Positions 7,282 through 15,399 of a DNA stretch of 64,000 nucleotides are shown here, piece by piece. The notes below the pieces were generated by a model. That model saw only the letters and a program-made list of their open reading frames with translations, searched no databases and was not told the DNA's origin. How positions within the stretch are numbered: the first letter of the stretch is position 1; the number at the start of each line of letters is the position of its first letter. Origin of the DNA: Streptomyces fumigatiscleroticus (GTDB taxonomy: Bacteria > Actinomycetota > Actinomycetes > Streptomycetales > Streptomycetaceae); NCBI RefSeq assembly GCF_014647975.1, contig NZ_BMQF01000004.1, forward strand, positions 487,181-551,180, given 5' to 3'. Both the position numbers and the translations under genes were made by a program.

Positions 7282-9627
7282 TCACGCCTCCCAAACGGCG
7301 GCGGCCGTGCGGTCGTCGGCGTAGCCCTTCACCCTGACCCGGCTGTCGCCGAGAAAGGCGTCGAGCCCCGGCGGGGTGGGGCCGGACCACCGCCGCGCCA
7401 GGTGCGCGCACATCTCCGGCTCGCCGCGCAGCGGGTCCGCCAGGCCCGTGGTGCACATCAGGAGCACATCACCCGGGCGGGCTACGGAGGCCCGGAAGCG
7501 GAAGGGCTCGTGCGGCGGCTGTGGGGCGCGCTCCTCGTAGGGGCTCGGGGGTGTGGTGATGCCGAGGTCCATGGTGAGCCGGTCGCCCTCGGGTGTCTCG
7601 TGGGGCACCGAGCCGAAGCCGACGACGGGCTCGCCGGCGATCTCGGCGATCCGCGGTTCGATGTCCTGCCACTCGCCGTCCCGCAGCCGGAACAGTCCGC
7701 CCTCGCCGACGCCGAAGAAGACACGGGTACGGCAGCCGGGGTCGGCGGGCAGCAGCAGACAGCGCAGGGTGGCCGCGTACTCGTCCGGCGCCAGGCCCTG
7801 CTCGGCGGCGCTGGCGCGGAGCCTGCCCAGGCTGCGGTCGGTGAGACGGTGCAGTCCCGACTTCAGCTCGCCGCGCCGGGCGGCCCTGATGTCCTCCACC
7901 AGCCGTGCGTGGCTGCGGCCCACGGCCCGGCCGATCCACTGACAGGCCTCGGCCGCCGCCCGGTGGGCGCCGCTGGTGGCGCGGGCGCCGGTGGCCATGG
8001 CCACCAGGACCAGCGCCTGCTCCCCCGCGCCGAACCGGGCGGTGAGCAGCGCGTCGCGGCGCGGTTCGCCGCGGTAGCGCGCCGAGTCGCCCCGCACGGA
8101 CACGGCCCGCAGCGTGCACGCCCCGTACCGGGCCCCGTCGAGCACGGTGTCCGCGACCAGGTCGCCCAGCTCGTCGGGGTCGGCGGGCGGCAGGGCGGTG
8201 GGCTCGGGGTCGTAGGTGGGCGGGCCGGAGCCGAGGTAGTCGCGGGCGGCGGCGGGCGCCGGGACACGCCGCACGGAGGCACCCGCGACGGGTACGGCGT
8301 CCTCGACGGCACCCGGGACGGCCGGCGGAACGGCCGGCGGCCGGGGCGGAGGCGGCGGGCCGCCAAAACCGGCAGCGGGCTCCGCCGGGCCACCGGCCCC
8401 GGTCCCCGAGGTCGTACGGCCACGGGGACCGGGGCCCGCCGCGGGCGGGAAGGTCACAGGACCCGTCGGTACGGCGGGAGGCGGCTCCCAGGGAGCACGC
8501 CGTGGCGCGGCACCGGGCCGAGGCGGAGGGCCGGCCGCGCCGGCGGCACGCGAAGCGGGGGCACCGTCCCCGGGCGGGGTTCCCTCCGCACCGGCGCCAC
8601 GCACCCCGGAGCCGGCACCCCCGGCCGGCCGCGTCCACTGACCGACGTCCCCGCGACCGCTCCGCTCCCCGACGCCCGGCCCCCCGGAAAGCGAACGCCC
8701 GTCCGGGGCCCCCGGCCCAGCAGCGCCCGGGGCGTCCCCGGGCCCCGCCCCGGAAGCGGGTCGGTCATCCACGGCCCCCGGCTTGGAAACGGGACGATCG
8801 TCCACGGGCCCCGCCCCAGCAGCGAACCGGCCGTCCCCGGGCGCCGGCCCGGAAGCACGTCGGTCATCGACGGACCCCGGCCCGGCCGCGAACCAGTCGT
8901 CCACGGAGCCCGAACCGGAAGCGCGCCGATCGCCGACTGCGCCCGCCCCCGGACCGCGCGGGTCGTCAGCTGCCCCCGCACCCGGCCCAGGCCGGCCATC
9001 GACTGCCCCCGCACCCGGACCGGACCGGCCATCGGATGCCCCCGCGACCGGGCCCGACCGGCTGTCGGCCGCCCCCGCACCCGGACCGCGCCGGCCGTCA
9101 ACTGCCCCCGCACCCGGACCGGACCGGCCATCGGATGCCCCCGCACCCGGCCCAGGCCGGCCGTCGACTGCCCCCGCACCCGGACCGGACCGGCCATCGG
9201 CCGCCCCCGCGACCGGGCCCGACCTGCTGTCGGCTGTGCCCGCACCCGGACCGCGCCAGTCGTCAACTGCCCCCGCACCCGGGCCGGACCGGCCATCGGA
9301 TGCCCCCGCGACCGGGCCGGACCGGCCATCGGATGCCCCCGCGACCGGGCCGGACCGGCTGTCGGCTGTGCCCGTGTCCGGGCCGGACCGGCCGTCGGGC
9401 GTGGACCGTGTGGGGGGAGGTGGCTCGTCGACGGGGCCCGGGGCCGTCCCGGAGTCGGAGGGGTCGGCGGCCGTTGCCGTCCCCTCCGTCACCGTGTTCG
9501 CCGCGGAGGCGAACCGGTCGTCCAGGGAATCGGCCGCCGTCGTGGGGCCCGTGTCGCCGGTGGAGTCGTCGTACAAGTGCCCCCACCAGTCGTCCCGACC
9601 GGTGGGCCTTCCCCCCTGCTGGCTCAT
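7282..9627 (-). CDS. PP2C-like protein with degenerate active site and long repeat linker
   Basis: A 781-residue protein starting at the ATG at 9627 (MSQQGG). Residues about 1-80 are acidic and polar. Residues about 80-290 are roughly 19 copies of an 11-residue Gly/Pro/Asp repeat (consensus xxDGRSGPGAG). Residues 290-480 are Pro/Ala/Gly-rich. The last 300 residues are a PP2C_2-type fold: VSVRGDS, RRDA, VAMATGARATSG, MCTTGLADPL, and YADDRTAAAVW at the C-terminus. Two of the four canonical metal-binding Asp are replaced by Thr (residues 546 and 727), while D525 and D771/D772 remain. It is therefore probably a pseudophosphatase that binds a partner. It is divergent from the LuxR-type regulator. 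Confidence 0.8.
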   Translation of the reverse strand: MSQQGGRPTGRDDWWGHLYDDSTGDTGPTTAADSLDDRFASAANTVTEGTATAADPSDSGTAPGPVDEPPPPTRSTPDGRSGPDTGTADSRSGPVAGASDGRSGPVAGASDGRSGPGAGAVDDWRGPGAGTADSRSGPVAGAADGRSGPGAGAVDGRPGPGAGASDGRSGPGAGAVDGRRGPGAGAADSRSGPVAGASDGRSGPGAGAVDGRPGPGAGAADDPRGPGAGAVGDRRASGSGSVDDWFAAGPGSVDDRRASGPAPGDGRFAAGAGPVDDRPVSKPGAVDDRPASGAGPGDAPGAAGPGAPDGRSLSGGPGVGERSGRGDVGQWTRPAGGAGSGVRGAGAEGTPPGDGAPASRAAGAAGPPPRPGAAPRRAPWEPPPAVPTGPVTFPPAAGPGPRGRTTSGTGAGGPAEPAAGFGGPPPPPRPPAVPPAVPGAVEDAVPVAGASVRRVPAPAAARDYLGSGPPTYDPEPTALPPADPDELGDLVADTVLDGARYGACTLRAVSVRGDSARYRGEPRRDALLTARFGAGEQALVLVAMATGARATSGAHRAAAEACQWIGRAVGRSHARLVEDIRAARRGELKSGLHRLTDRSLGRLRASAAEQGLAPDEYAATLRCLLLPADPGCRTRVFFGVGEGGLFRLRDGEWQDIEPRIAEIAGEPVVGFGSVPHETPEGDRLTMDLGITTPPSPYEERAPQPPHEPFRFRASVARPGDVLLMCTTGLADPLRGEPEMCAHLARRWSGPTPPGLDAFLGDSRVRVKGYADDRTAAAVWEA
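8753..9400 (-). repeat. 33-bp tandem repeats encoding 11-residue linker units
   Basis: About 19 degenerate in-frame copies of a 33-bp unit inside the PP2C-like gene. The units keep the frame and mostly the consensus D-G-R-x-G-P-G-A-G, and decay towards the lower coordinates into variants such as VDDRRASGP. The array also creates long meaningless reading frames on the opposite strand. Confidence 0.9.
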
Positions 9628-9984
9628 GCCCCCAATTGTCCACCGCACGGGCCGTAGGAAAACGGGGCAACCGGAAAATCCGACGAAACCGTACGGGCCG
9701 GTGGAGGTCGCCGGACGGTCCCACCCCCCACGGGAGAACCGTCCGGCGACGTCTGAGGGACCGAGTCGCTGTGCGCGTCGGTCGGGCCGGTTCCGAGTGT
9801 GGCCCGTGTTCCTGTCGTCCCGCTGTGCCCGCGACCGCCCGCCCCGCCGGACGTGTCCGCACAAGTCACCTTGGCAGAGTGACGGCCGGTACGGCGATGA
9901 TGTTGGGAGGCGGGTTTGCGCCGTGGCCGTTTTCCGCCACGGGCGGCACCGCGGGGTCCGGAGTCCGGGGAGGGACGACACTTG
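9628..9984. promoter_or_regulatory. Divergent promoter region with a perfect 13-bp inverted repeat
   Basis: This region separates two divergently transcribed genes. It contains GTCGCCGGACGGT (9707-9719) and its exact complement ACCGTCCGGCGAC (9738-9750) with an 18-bp spacer. Because both flanking genes begin here, neither needs a terminator at this place, so an operator or RNA hairpin is more likely. The + strand gene has a strong GGAGG at 9969-9973. Confidence 0.6.
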
Positions 9985-10971
9985 ATGCTGGGAGTGCTGG
10001 GGCTGGACGAGACACACGAGTCGGCGTACCGGGCACTGGTGTCCGTGGGCGCCGCCGACGTGCCCGATCTGGCACGGCGGCTGACGCTGGGCGAGCGCGA
10101 CACCGAGCGAGCCCTGCGCCGGCTGGAGCGGCACGGTCTCGCGGCCCAGTCGTCGGCACGGCCGGGCCGCTGGGTCGCCGCGCCGCCCGGGGTGGCGCTG
10201 GGCGCGCTGCTCACCCAGCAGCGGCACGAGCTGGAGAAGGCGGAGCTGGCGGCCGCGCTGCTCGCCGAGGAGTACCGGGCGGCGGCGGCCGAGCCGGCCG
10301 TGCACGACCTGGTGGAGGTGGTGATCGGCGCGGCGGCGGTGGCGCAGCGCTTCCTCCAGCTCCAGCTGGGGGCGAGCGAGGAGGTCTGTGCGCTGGTCAC
10401 CGACGCTCCGGTCGCCGTCACCGGCATGGAGAACGACGCGGAGGAGCAGGCGGCCGGGCGCGGGGTCCGCTACCGGGTGGTGGTGGAGCGGCCGGTGCTG
10501 GACCTGCCGGACGGGATCACCGAGCTGACCGCCGCGCTGGGCCGCGACGAACAGGTGCGGGTGGTGGACCGGGTGCCGACCAAGCTGGTGGTCGCCGACC
10601 GGTCGCTCGCCCTGGTGCCGCTCACCACGCACACCGCGGAGCCCGCCGCGCTGGTCGTGCACGCCAGCGGTCTGCTTGAGCTGCTCGCGGGCCTCTTCGA
10701 GCAGGTGTGGCGTCAGGCGCTGCCGCTGCGGCTCGGGGCGGGCGGCGACGTGCACGAGCAGGGGCCCGACGCCCCCGACGGCACCGATCTGGAGATCCTT
10801 TCCCTGCTGCTGGCCGGCCTGACCGACGCGAGCGTCGCCAAACAGCTCGACCTGGGCCTGAGAACCGTGCAGCGCCGGGTGAAGCGGCTGATGGAGCTGA
10901 CCGGGGTGACGACCCGGCTGCAACTGGGGTGGCACGCGTACGAGCGGGGATGGGTCGCCAGGGAGCGGTGA
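9985..10971 (+). CDS. LuxR-type regulator with TrmB/MarR-like N-terminal helix-turn-helix
   Basis: A 328-residue transcription factor with two DNA-binding-like modules. Residues about 10-60 resemble a TrmB-type winged helix (ADVPDLARRLTLGERDTERA). The middle carries a domain of about 170 residues, likely a ligand or dimer domain. The C-terminus is a LuxR/GerE helix-turn-helix (DASVAKQLDLGLRTVQRRVK) preceded by the typical L-L-A-G-L-T segment. I used the ATG at 9985; a TTG three bases earlier is better spaced from the GGAGG at 9969-9973. This architecture is frequent in Streptomyces and of unknown ligand. Confidence 0.85.
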   Translation: MLGVLGLDETHESAYRALVSVGAADVPDLARRLTLGERDTERALRRLERHGLAAQSSARPGRWVAAPPGVALGALLTQQRHELEKAELAAALLAEEYRAAAAEPAVHDLVEVVIGAAAVAQRFLQLQLGASEEVCALVTDAPVAVTGMENDAEEQAAGRGVRYRVVVERPVLDLPDGITELTAALGRDEQVRVVDRVPTKLVVADRSLALVPLTTHTAEPAALVVHASGLLELLAGLFEQVWRQALPLRLGAGGDVHEQGPDAPDGTDLEILSLLLAGLTDASVAKQLDLGLRTVQRRVKRLMELTGVTTRLQLGWHAYERGWVARER

Positions 10972-11067
10972 CGGCGGCCGGACATCGCCCTCGCCCGCGC
11001 CCTCGCCTCCGGCCGTCTGCTCATCCGCCCATCTGCGCTTTTCGCTCAACTCCGGCACCCTGGACAG

Positions 11068-11559
11068 ATGGGAGTCTGGGACCTCCTGTGGGCCGGTCTG
11101 GTCATCCTGCTCGGCCTGTGCGGTGTGCTGCTGCCCGGCGTGCCCGGGTCGTGGCTGGTGTGGGCCGGGGTCCTGTGGTGGGCGCTGAAGGACCCGCGGC
11201 CACTCGCCTGGGCCGTCCTCGTGGGTGCCACGGTCGTCCTGCTGCTGTCCGGGGCGGTGCGCTGGACGCTCCCCCGGCGGCGGCTGCGGGCCGGTGGCGT
11301 CCCCCGCCGGGTCACGGCGTACGCGGCGGCGGGCACGCTCGCCGGCTTCGTGCTGCTCCCCGTGGTGGGCGCGGTGCCCGGCTTCCTGGGCGGCGTCTAC
11401 CTCGCCGAACGGCACCGGCTCGGCGGGCACGGCGAGGCGGTGGCGGCGCTGCGCACGGCGATGCGCTCGGGCGGCGCCGACCTGCTGGCGGAACTCTTCG
11501 CCTGTCTGCTGGTCGCGGCGGCGTGGCTGGGAGTGGTCGTGCTGGGGTCGCGGTCGTAG
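11068..11559 (+). CDS. DUF456 family small membrane protein
   Basis: A 163-residue integral membrane protein. Hydrophobic segments lie at about 5-25, 28-45, 47-64, 82-110 and 140-160, joined by Gly/Pro-rich turns (LLGLCGVLLPGVPGSWLVW), which is the DUF456 signature. The acidic/basic loop around residues 113-135 (YLAERHRLGG) is also typical. Function is unknown for the family. It follows the LuxR-type gene by 96 bp on the same strand. Confidence 0.85.
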   Translation: MGVWDLLWAGLVILLGLCGVLLPGVPGSWLVWAGVLWWALKDPRPLAWAVLVGATVVLLLSGAVRWTLPRRRLRAGGVPRRVTAYAAAGTLAGFVLLPVVGAVPGFLGGVYLAERHRLGGHGEAVAALRTAMRSGGADLLAELFACLLVAAAWLGVVVLGSRS

Positions 11560-11620
11560 ACCCGCGGTCGTAGGGCCGGAATCCGATGCGTGCGGCGGGG
11601 AGGCCGTGTTCGATACCGGC

Positions 11621-11995
11621 ATGACCGCATTCAGCGAGGCCGAGCGCGCCTACTTGAGATCGCAGCGGCTGGGGCGGCTGGCCACCGTCGACGCCAAGGG
11701 ACAGCCGCAGGCGAACCCGGTCGGCTTCCACCCCCAGGACGACGGCACCATCCTGATCGGCGGCCACGCGATGGGCCGTACGAAGAAGTGGCGCAACCTC
11801 CAGCGCAATCCTCTGGCCGCCCTGGTCGTCGACGACGTCGTCAGCGTGCGTCCCTGGAAGGTGCGCGGGATCGAGATCCGCGGCGAGGCGGAGCTCCTCA
11901 CGGGCCCGCACGGGCTGGGCCCGCACTTCAGCGAGGAGGTGATCCGGATCCACCCGAAGTGGATCCACAGCTGGGGGCTGGAGGAGGGCGTCTGA
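11621..11995 (+). CDS. PPOX-class F420-dependent oxidoreductase
   Basis: A 124-residue split-barrel flavin/F420-binding protein. The N-terminal RLGRLATVDAKGQPQANPVG strand pair, the GGHAMGRTKKWRNLQRNP segment and the VRGIEIRGEAELL strand match PPOX-class F420-dependent enzymes of actinobacteria. These catalyse hydride transfer to small substrates; the natural substrate cannot be inferred. The start is the ATG at 11621. It converges with the DNA-repair genes, with a 19-bp gap. Confidence 0.88.
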   Translation: MTAFSEAERAYLRSQRLGRLATVDAKGQPQANPVGFHPQDDGTILIGGHAMGRTKKWRNLQRNPLAALVVDDVVSVRPWKVRGIEIRGEAELLTGPHGLGPHFSEEVIRIHPKWIHSWGLEEGV

Positions 11996-12014
11996 CCCGG
12001 CGGGCACCCGGCGG

Positions 12015-12530
12015 TCAGCCCACTCCCTCCAGGGCGAGCAGCCGCGTCTTGCGCTCCAGTCCGCCCGCGTACCCGGTCAGGGAGCCGTCGGCGCCGATCA
12101 CCCGGTGGCACGGGCGCAGGATCAGCAGCGGATTGGCGCCGATCGCGCCGCCGACGGCCCGGACCGCGGCCCGGGAGGCGCCGATCCGCGCGGCGATCTC
12201 GCCGTAGGTCGTGGTCGCCCCGTAGGGGACGGTGTCCAGGGCGGCCCAGACCTTCTCCCGGAACGCGCTGCCGGCACCGCGCAGGCAGAGCCGGAACTCC
12301 CTCAGCTCCCCGGCGAAGTAGGCGGCGAGCTGCTCCCCGGCCTCGCGGAACGGGCCGGGGTCGGGCCGCCAGTCCGCCTGGACGGTGCGCCCGCCCTTCT
12401 GGCCGGGCACGGACAGGGACGTCAGCGCTCCGTCCGGGTCGGCGGTGAGCAGCAGCCGGCCGACGGGGCTGTCGAGCTCGGTCCAGTACGTGGTGGTCAT
12501 GGTGGTCGTGGTGGTCGTCGGGGCGGTCAT
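12015..12530 (-). CDS. ogt: Methylated-DNA--protein-cysteine S-methyltransferase
   Basis: A 171-residue suicide repair protein that transfers alkyl groups from O6-alkylguanine or O4-alkylthymine to its own cysteine. The active site LRPCHRVIG places the acceptor at Cys141, and the DNA-binding helix with the arginine finger (SRAAVRAVGGAIGANP) precedes it. The N-terminus holds a Thr-rich run (MTAPTTTTTT), and an in-frame Met at residue 11 is an alternative start. The start codon overlaps the stop of the upstream Ada-AlkA gene by ATGA, so the two are translationally coupled. Confidence 0.93.
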   Translation of the reverse strand: MTAPTTTTTTMTTTYWTELDSPVGRLLLTADPDGALTSLSVPGQKGGRTVQADWRPDPGPFREAGEQLAAYFAGELREFRLCLRGAGSAFREKVWAALDTVPYGATTTYGEIAARIGASRAAVRAVGGAIGANPLLILRPCHRVIGADGSLTGYAGGLERKTRLLALEGVG

Positions 12531-13930
12531 CGGAACTCCAACTCCCCTGCTGCGCGCAGGTGGTGCAGGGCGTACGAGCGCCAGGGGCGCCAGCTGTCGG
12601 GTGTGTGCACCCCGGGCGGGGCCACGTCGGGGTCGCCGAGGGCGCGGATCCGGACGGCGGCGGCCGTACGGGCGTCCAGGCCGGGCAGGGCGAGCAGCGC
12701 CTGCTCGGCGCCGTCCCGGTCGGCGCCCGCGTCCAGGCGTACGGTGCCGTCGGCGAGAGCGGCGGCGAGCCTGCCCGGGGCGGTGTCCGGCTCGGCGGCG
12801 GCGAGGGCGGCCGGCTCGGGGAAGAGATGGGTGAGGCTGCCGCAGGGGGCGTCCAGCAGTTTGCCGTACCGCTGGACCAGACGCTCGGCCTCCGACCGGC
12901 CGGTCAGTGCCCGCAGCGCCGCCTCCTCGGGGTCGGCGGCGCCCGGGGAGCGCAGCCCCGGCCGGGCGGCGACCAGCGGGGCGAGCCGTGGATCGGCGCC
13001 GAGCCGCTCGTCGACGGCGTACGGGTCGGCGTCGAGGTCGAACAGCCGTCGCAGCCGTTGCACGGCGGTGCTGAGGTCGCGCAGGTCGGTGAGGTGCAGC
13101 CGGGCGTCGAGCCAGCCGCCGGGGTGGGTGCCGGGCGCGGTGCGGGCCGTGCCGGGCCGCTCCTGGACGGCGGCGATCCCGGTGCCGTACGGGAGGCGGA
13201 GGGTGCGCCGGTAGGTGCGGCGGCCCGGAGCTCCGGCGACCTCCTCGACGCCCGCCACGGCCTCGTCCTGGAGCAGGTCGAAGACGTGGCGGGCCTGGTA
13301 GGGGCCCCGGTGGGCGAGCCGCAGCGGGATCCCGGCGGACGGGGCCGGCGTCCGGGAGGACCGGCCGTCCTTCGGGGCCGCGGCACGCACCTGGCTCGGG
13401 GTCGCCGCGTACACGGCGCGGATCGTGTCGTTGAACTGCCGCACGCTGGCGAAGCCCGACGCGAACGCGATCTCCGTGACCGGCAGGCCGGTGGTCTGGA
13501 GCAGCATCCGCGCGGTGTGCGCCCGGCGGGCCCGGGCGAGCGCCACGGGCCCGGCGCCGAGTTCGGCGGTGAGCTGCCGCTGCACCTGCCGCGGGCTGTA
13601 GCCGAGCCGTGCGGCGAGCCCGGCGACGCCCTCGCGGTCGACCACGCCGTCCCCGATCAGCCGCATGGCCCGCCCCACGACGTCCGCGCGCACGTCCCAG
13701 TCGGCGGAGCCCGGCACGGCGTCCGGACGGCACCGCCGGCAGGCCCGGAACCCGGCGCCCTGCGCGGCGGCGGCCGTCGCGAAGAACCGTACGTGGGGCC
13801 GTTTCGGCGTCACCGCGGGACAGCTGGGCCGGCAGTAGATGCCGGTCGTCTCGACGGCGAAGAAGAACGCCCCGTCGAACCGGGCGTCCCGGCTCCGTAC
13901 GGCCTCGTACCTGGTGTCCTCGTCCATCAC
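12527..13930 (-). CDS. Ada-type regulator fused to AlkA 3-methyladenine DNA glycosylase
   Basis: A 467-residue fusion. Residues 1-75 form the Ada zinc domain with Cys33, Cys37, Cys64 and Cys67 (YCRPSC, CRRC), where Cys33 accepts methyl groups from phosphotriesters. Residues about 85-185 are an AraC-type double helix-turn-helix. Residues about 200-467 are AlkA: N-terminal beta domain, then a helix-hairpin-helix with PGLDARTAAAVRIRALGDPD, where the last Asp is the probable catalytic residue. It senses and repairs alkylation damage and would activate this operon. Start at the ATG/ATG pair at 13930. It forms an operon with the ogt gene. Confidence 0.92.
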   Translation of the reverse strand: MMDEDTRYEAVRSRDARFDGAFFFAVETTGIYCRPSCPAVTPKRPHVRFFATAAAAQGAGFRACRRCRPDAVPGSADWDVRADVVGRAMRLIGDGVVDREGVAGLAARLGYSPRQVQRQLTAELGAGPVALARARRAHTARMLLQTTGLPVTEIAFASGFASVRQFNDTIRAVYAATPSQVRAAAPKDGRSSRTPAPSAGIPLRLAHRGPYQARHVFDLLQDEAVAGVEEVAGAPGRRTYRRTLRLPYGTGIAAVQERPGTARTAPGTHPGGWLDARLHLTDLRDLSTAVQRLRRLFDLDADPYAVDERLGADPRLAPLVAARPGLRSPGAADPEEAALRALTGRSEAERLVQRYGKLLDAPCGSLTHLFPEPAALAAAEPDTAPGRLAAALADGTVRLDAGADRDGAEQALLALPGLDARTAAAVRIRALGDPDVAPPGVHTPDSWRPWRSYALHHLRAAGELEFR

Positions 13931-14075
13931 GCCCTCCAGTCTCCGTCAGGGGACGCGTCCCGGCTGGCGGAAATCGGACATGGCACCGGGCCCCGCCCCG
14001 CACGCCCTGCCGTCGAATTTCCGCCTGCCCGCCCTCCGGACGGACGCCGGGAAGGTGACGGCAGGGCCCAGGGCC

Positions 14076-15170
14076 TCAGGGACGCCACTTCCCCCGCTTG
14101 GCCTCCATCGCCGCGCGGCCCTCGGCGCCCTTGCGCTTCCAGTCGCGCCGGATCTCCGCCCGCAGCCGGGCGTCGGTCCTGGCGGCGATCCGCTGGTTCT
14201 CCCTCAGGAGCTTGCGGTAGCTCTCCAGCCGCCGCTGCGGCAGTTCGCCGGCCTCGATGGCGTCCCGCACCGCGCACCCCGGCTCGGTCTCGTGGGCGCA
14301 GTCGTGGAAGCGGCACCGTTCGGCGAGCGCCTCCACCTCGGAGAAGACCTGCCCGACGCCGCTTTCGGCGTCGTACAGGCCGACGCCCCGCAGCCCCGGG
14401 GTGTCGATCAGCACTCCTCCGCCGGGCAGGGCGAGCAGATTGCGGGTGGTGGTCGTGTGGCGGCCCTTGCCGTCGACGTCCCGCGCGGCCCGCACCTCCA
14501 TGACGTCCTCGCCGAGCAGGGCGTTGGCGAGGGTGGACTTGCCCGCGCCGGACTGGCCGAGCAGCACGGCCGTACCGCCGGAGACGACGGCGGCCAGCAC
14601 GTCGAGACCCTCGCCGCGTGTGGCGCTGACGGGCAGCACCGGCACGCCCGGCGCGGTCGTCTCCACGTCCTGGACGAGATACGACAGCGTCGTCGGGTCC
14701 GGCACGAGGTCGGCCTTGGTGAGCACGACCACCGGCTGGGCCCCGGACTCCCAGGCGAGCGCGAGGAACCGTTCGACGCGGGCGAGGTCGAGGTCGACGG
14801 CGAGCGACACGGCGACGACCGCGTGGTCGACGTTGGCGGCGAGGATCTGCCCCTCGGACCGCTGGGAGGAGGTGGAGCGCACGAAGGCGGTACGGCGCGG
14901 CAGACACGTCCGTACATAGCGCGGGTTCCCGGCGGGTTCGACGGCGACCCAGTCGCCCGTGCACACGACCCTCAGGGGGTCGTGCGGGGTGACGAACGCG
15001 GTGTCGGCACGGACGAGGCCGTCGGCGGTGACCACGTCGCACTGCCCGCGGTCGACACGGATCACGCGTCCGGGCAGCAGCCCTTCGGCGTCGTAGGGGG
15101 TGAACGCGTCGGCCCAGGCGTCGTCCCAGCCGTAGGGAGCCAGCGCGGAGAAGACAGAAGCGGAAGTCAA
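14076..15170 (-). CDS. rsgA: Small ribosomal subunit biogenesis GTPase RsgA
   Basis: A 364-residue circularly permuted GTPase that acts late in 30S subunit maturation. Order: an N-terminal OB fold (residues about 35-110), then the GTPase motifs G4 (VVLTKADLV), G5, G1 (GQSGAGKST) and G3 (DTPGLRG), then the C-terminal zinc finger (CRFHDCAHETEPGC). The permuted G4-G5-G1-G3 order identifies it. A 22-codon ORF with a strong ribosome binding site lies 63 bp upstream. Confidence 0.93.
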   Translation of the reverse strand: MTSASVFSALAPYGWDDAWADAFTPYDAEGLLPGRVIRVDRGQCDVVTADGLVRADTAFVTPHDPLRVVCTGDWVAVEPAGNPRYVRTCLPRRTAFVRSTSSQRSEGQILAANVDHAVVAVSLAVDLDLARVERFLALAWESGAQPVVVLTKADLVPDPTTLSYLVQDVETTAPGVPVLPVSATRGEGLDVLAAVVSGGTAVLLGQSGAGKSTLANALLGEDVMEVRAARDVDGKGRHTTTTRNLLALPGGGVLIDTPGLRGVGLYDAESGVGQVFSEVEALAERCRFHDCAHETEPGCAVRDAIEAGELPQRRLESYRKLLRENQRIAARTDARLRAEIRRDWKRKGAEGRAAMEAKRGKWRP

Positions 15171-15233
15171 GGGAGAGGACCCTTCGTGGAGAGAAGTGGT
15201 CCCGGCGGGCGCGTCACGGCGCGCGGTGAGAGG

Positions 15234-15302
15234 TCAGCCGGTGACCACGGAGGTGGACTTGATGAACCGGATGCGGGCAGCGCCCATCGCAGAGACAGCC
15301 AT
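15234..15302 (-). CDS. Putative 22-residue upstream ORF (leader peptide) of rsgA
   Basis: The minus strand reads ATG at 15302 to TGA at 15234, giving a 22-residue peptide that begins MAVSAMGAAR and ends TSVVTG, with a basic RIRFIK centre. It is preceded by AGGAGGTG (complement of 15311-15318), the best ribosome binding site in this neighbourhood. It ends 63 bp before rsgA. It could be a regulatory leader peptide or a small functional protein; I do not recognise it. Confidence 0.5.
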   Translation of the reverse strand: MAVSAMGAARIRFIKSTSVVTG

Positions 15303-15399
15303 CGGTCGACACCTCCTCGGTCTTGCTCACTCGTGCTCGCTCGTCACGCGCTCGTGCTCAACGCGGCACCGTGACTCAACCGCACGGCACGACGGCCCG

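Noticed and set aside
8753..9400. CRISPR array
   Set aside because: The repeats are contiguous, in frame and have no spacers; they encode a linker.
5140..9657. A 1505-codon + strand reading frame antisense to poxB and the PP2C-like gene
   Set aside because: It is a GC-driven antisense shadow. Its repeats mirror the 33-bp array of the PP2C-like gene, it has no domain, and the minus-strand products are clearly recognised.
7282..11622. The PP2C-like frame extended upstream to a 1446-residue protein
   Set aside because: The extension runs antisense through the LuxR-type and DUF456 genes with no similarity. The ATG at 9627 begins a normal protein.
12015..14003. One 662-residue protein including ogt
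   Set aside because: The upstream part lies in the wrong frame of Ada-AlkA. The ATGA overlap and family length support a separate ogt gene.
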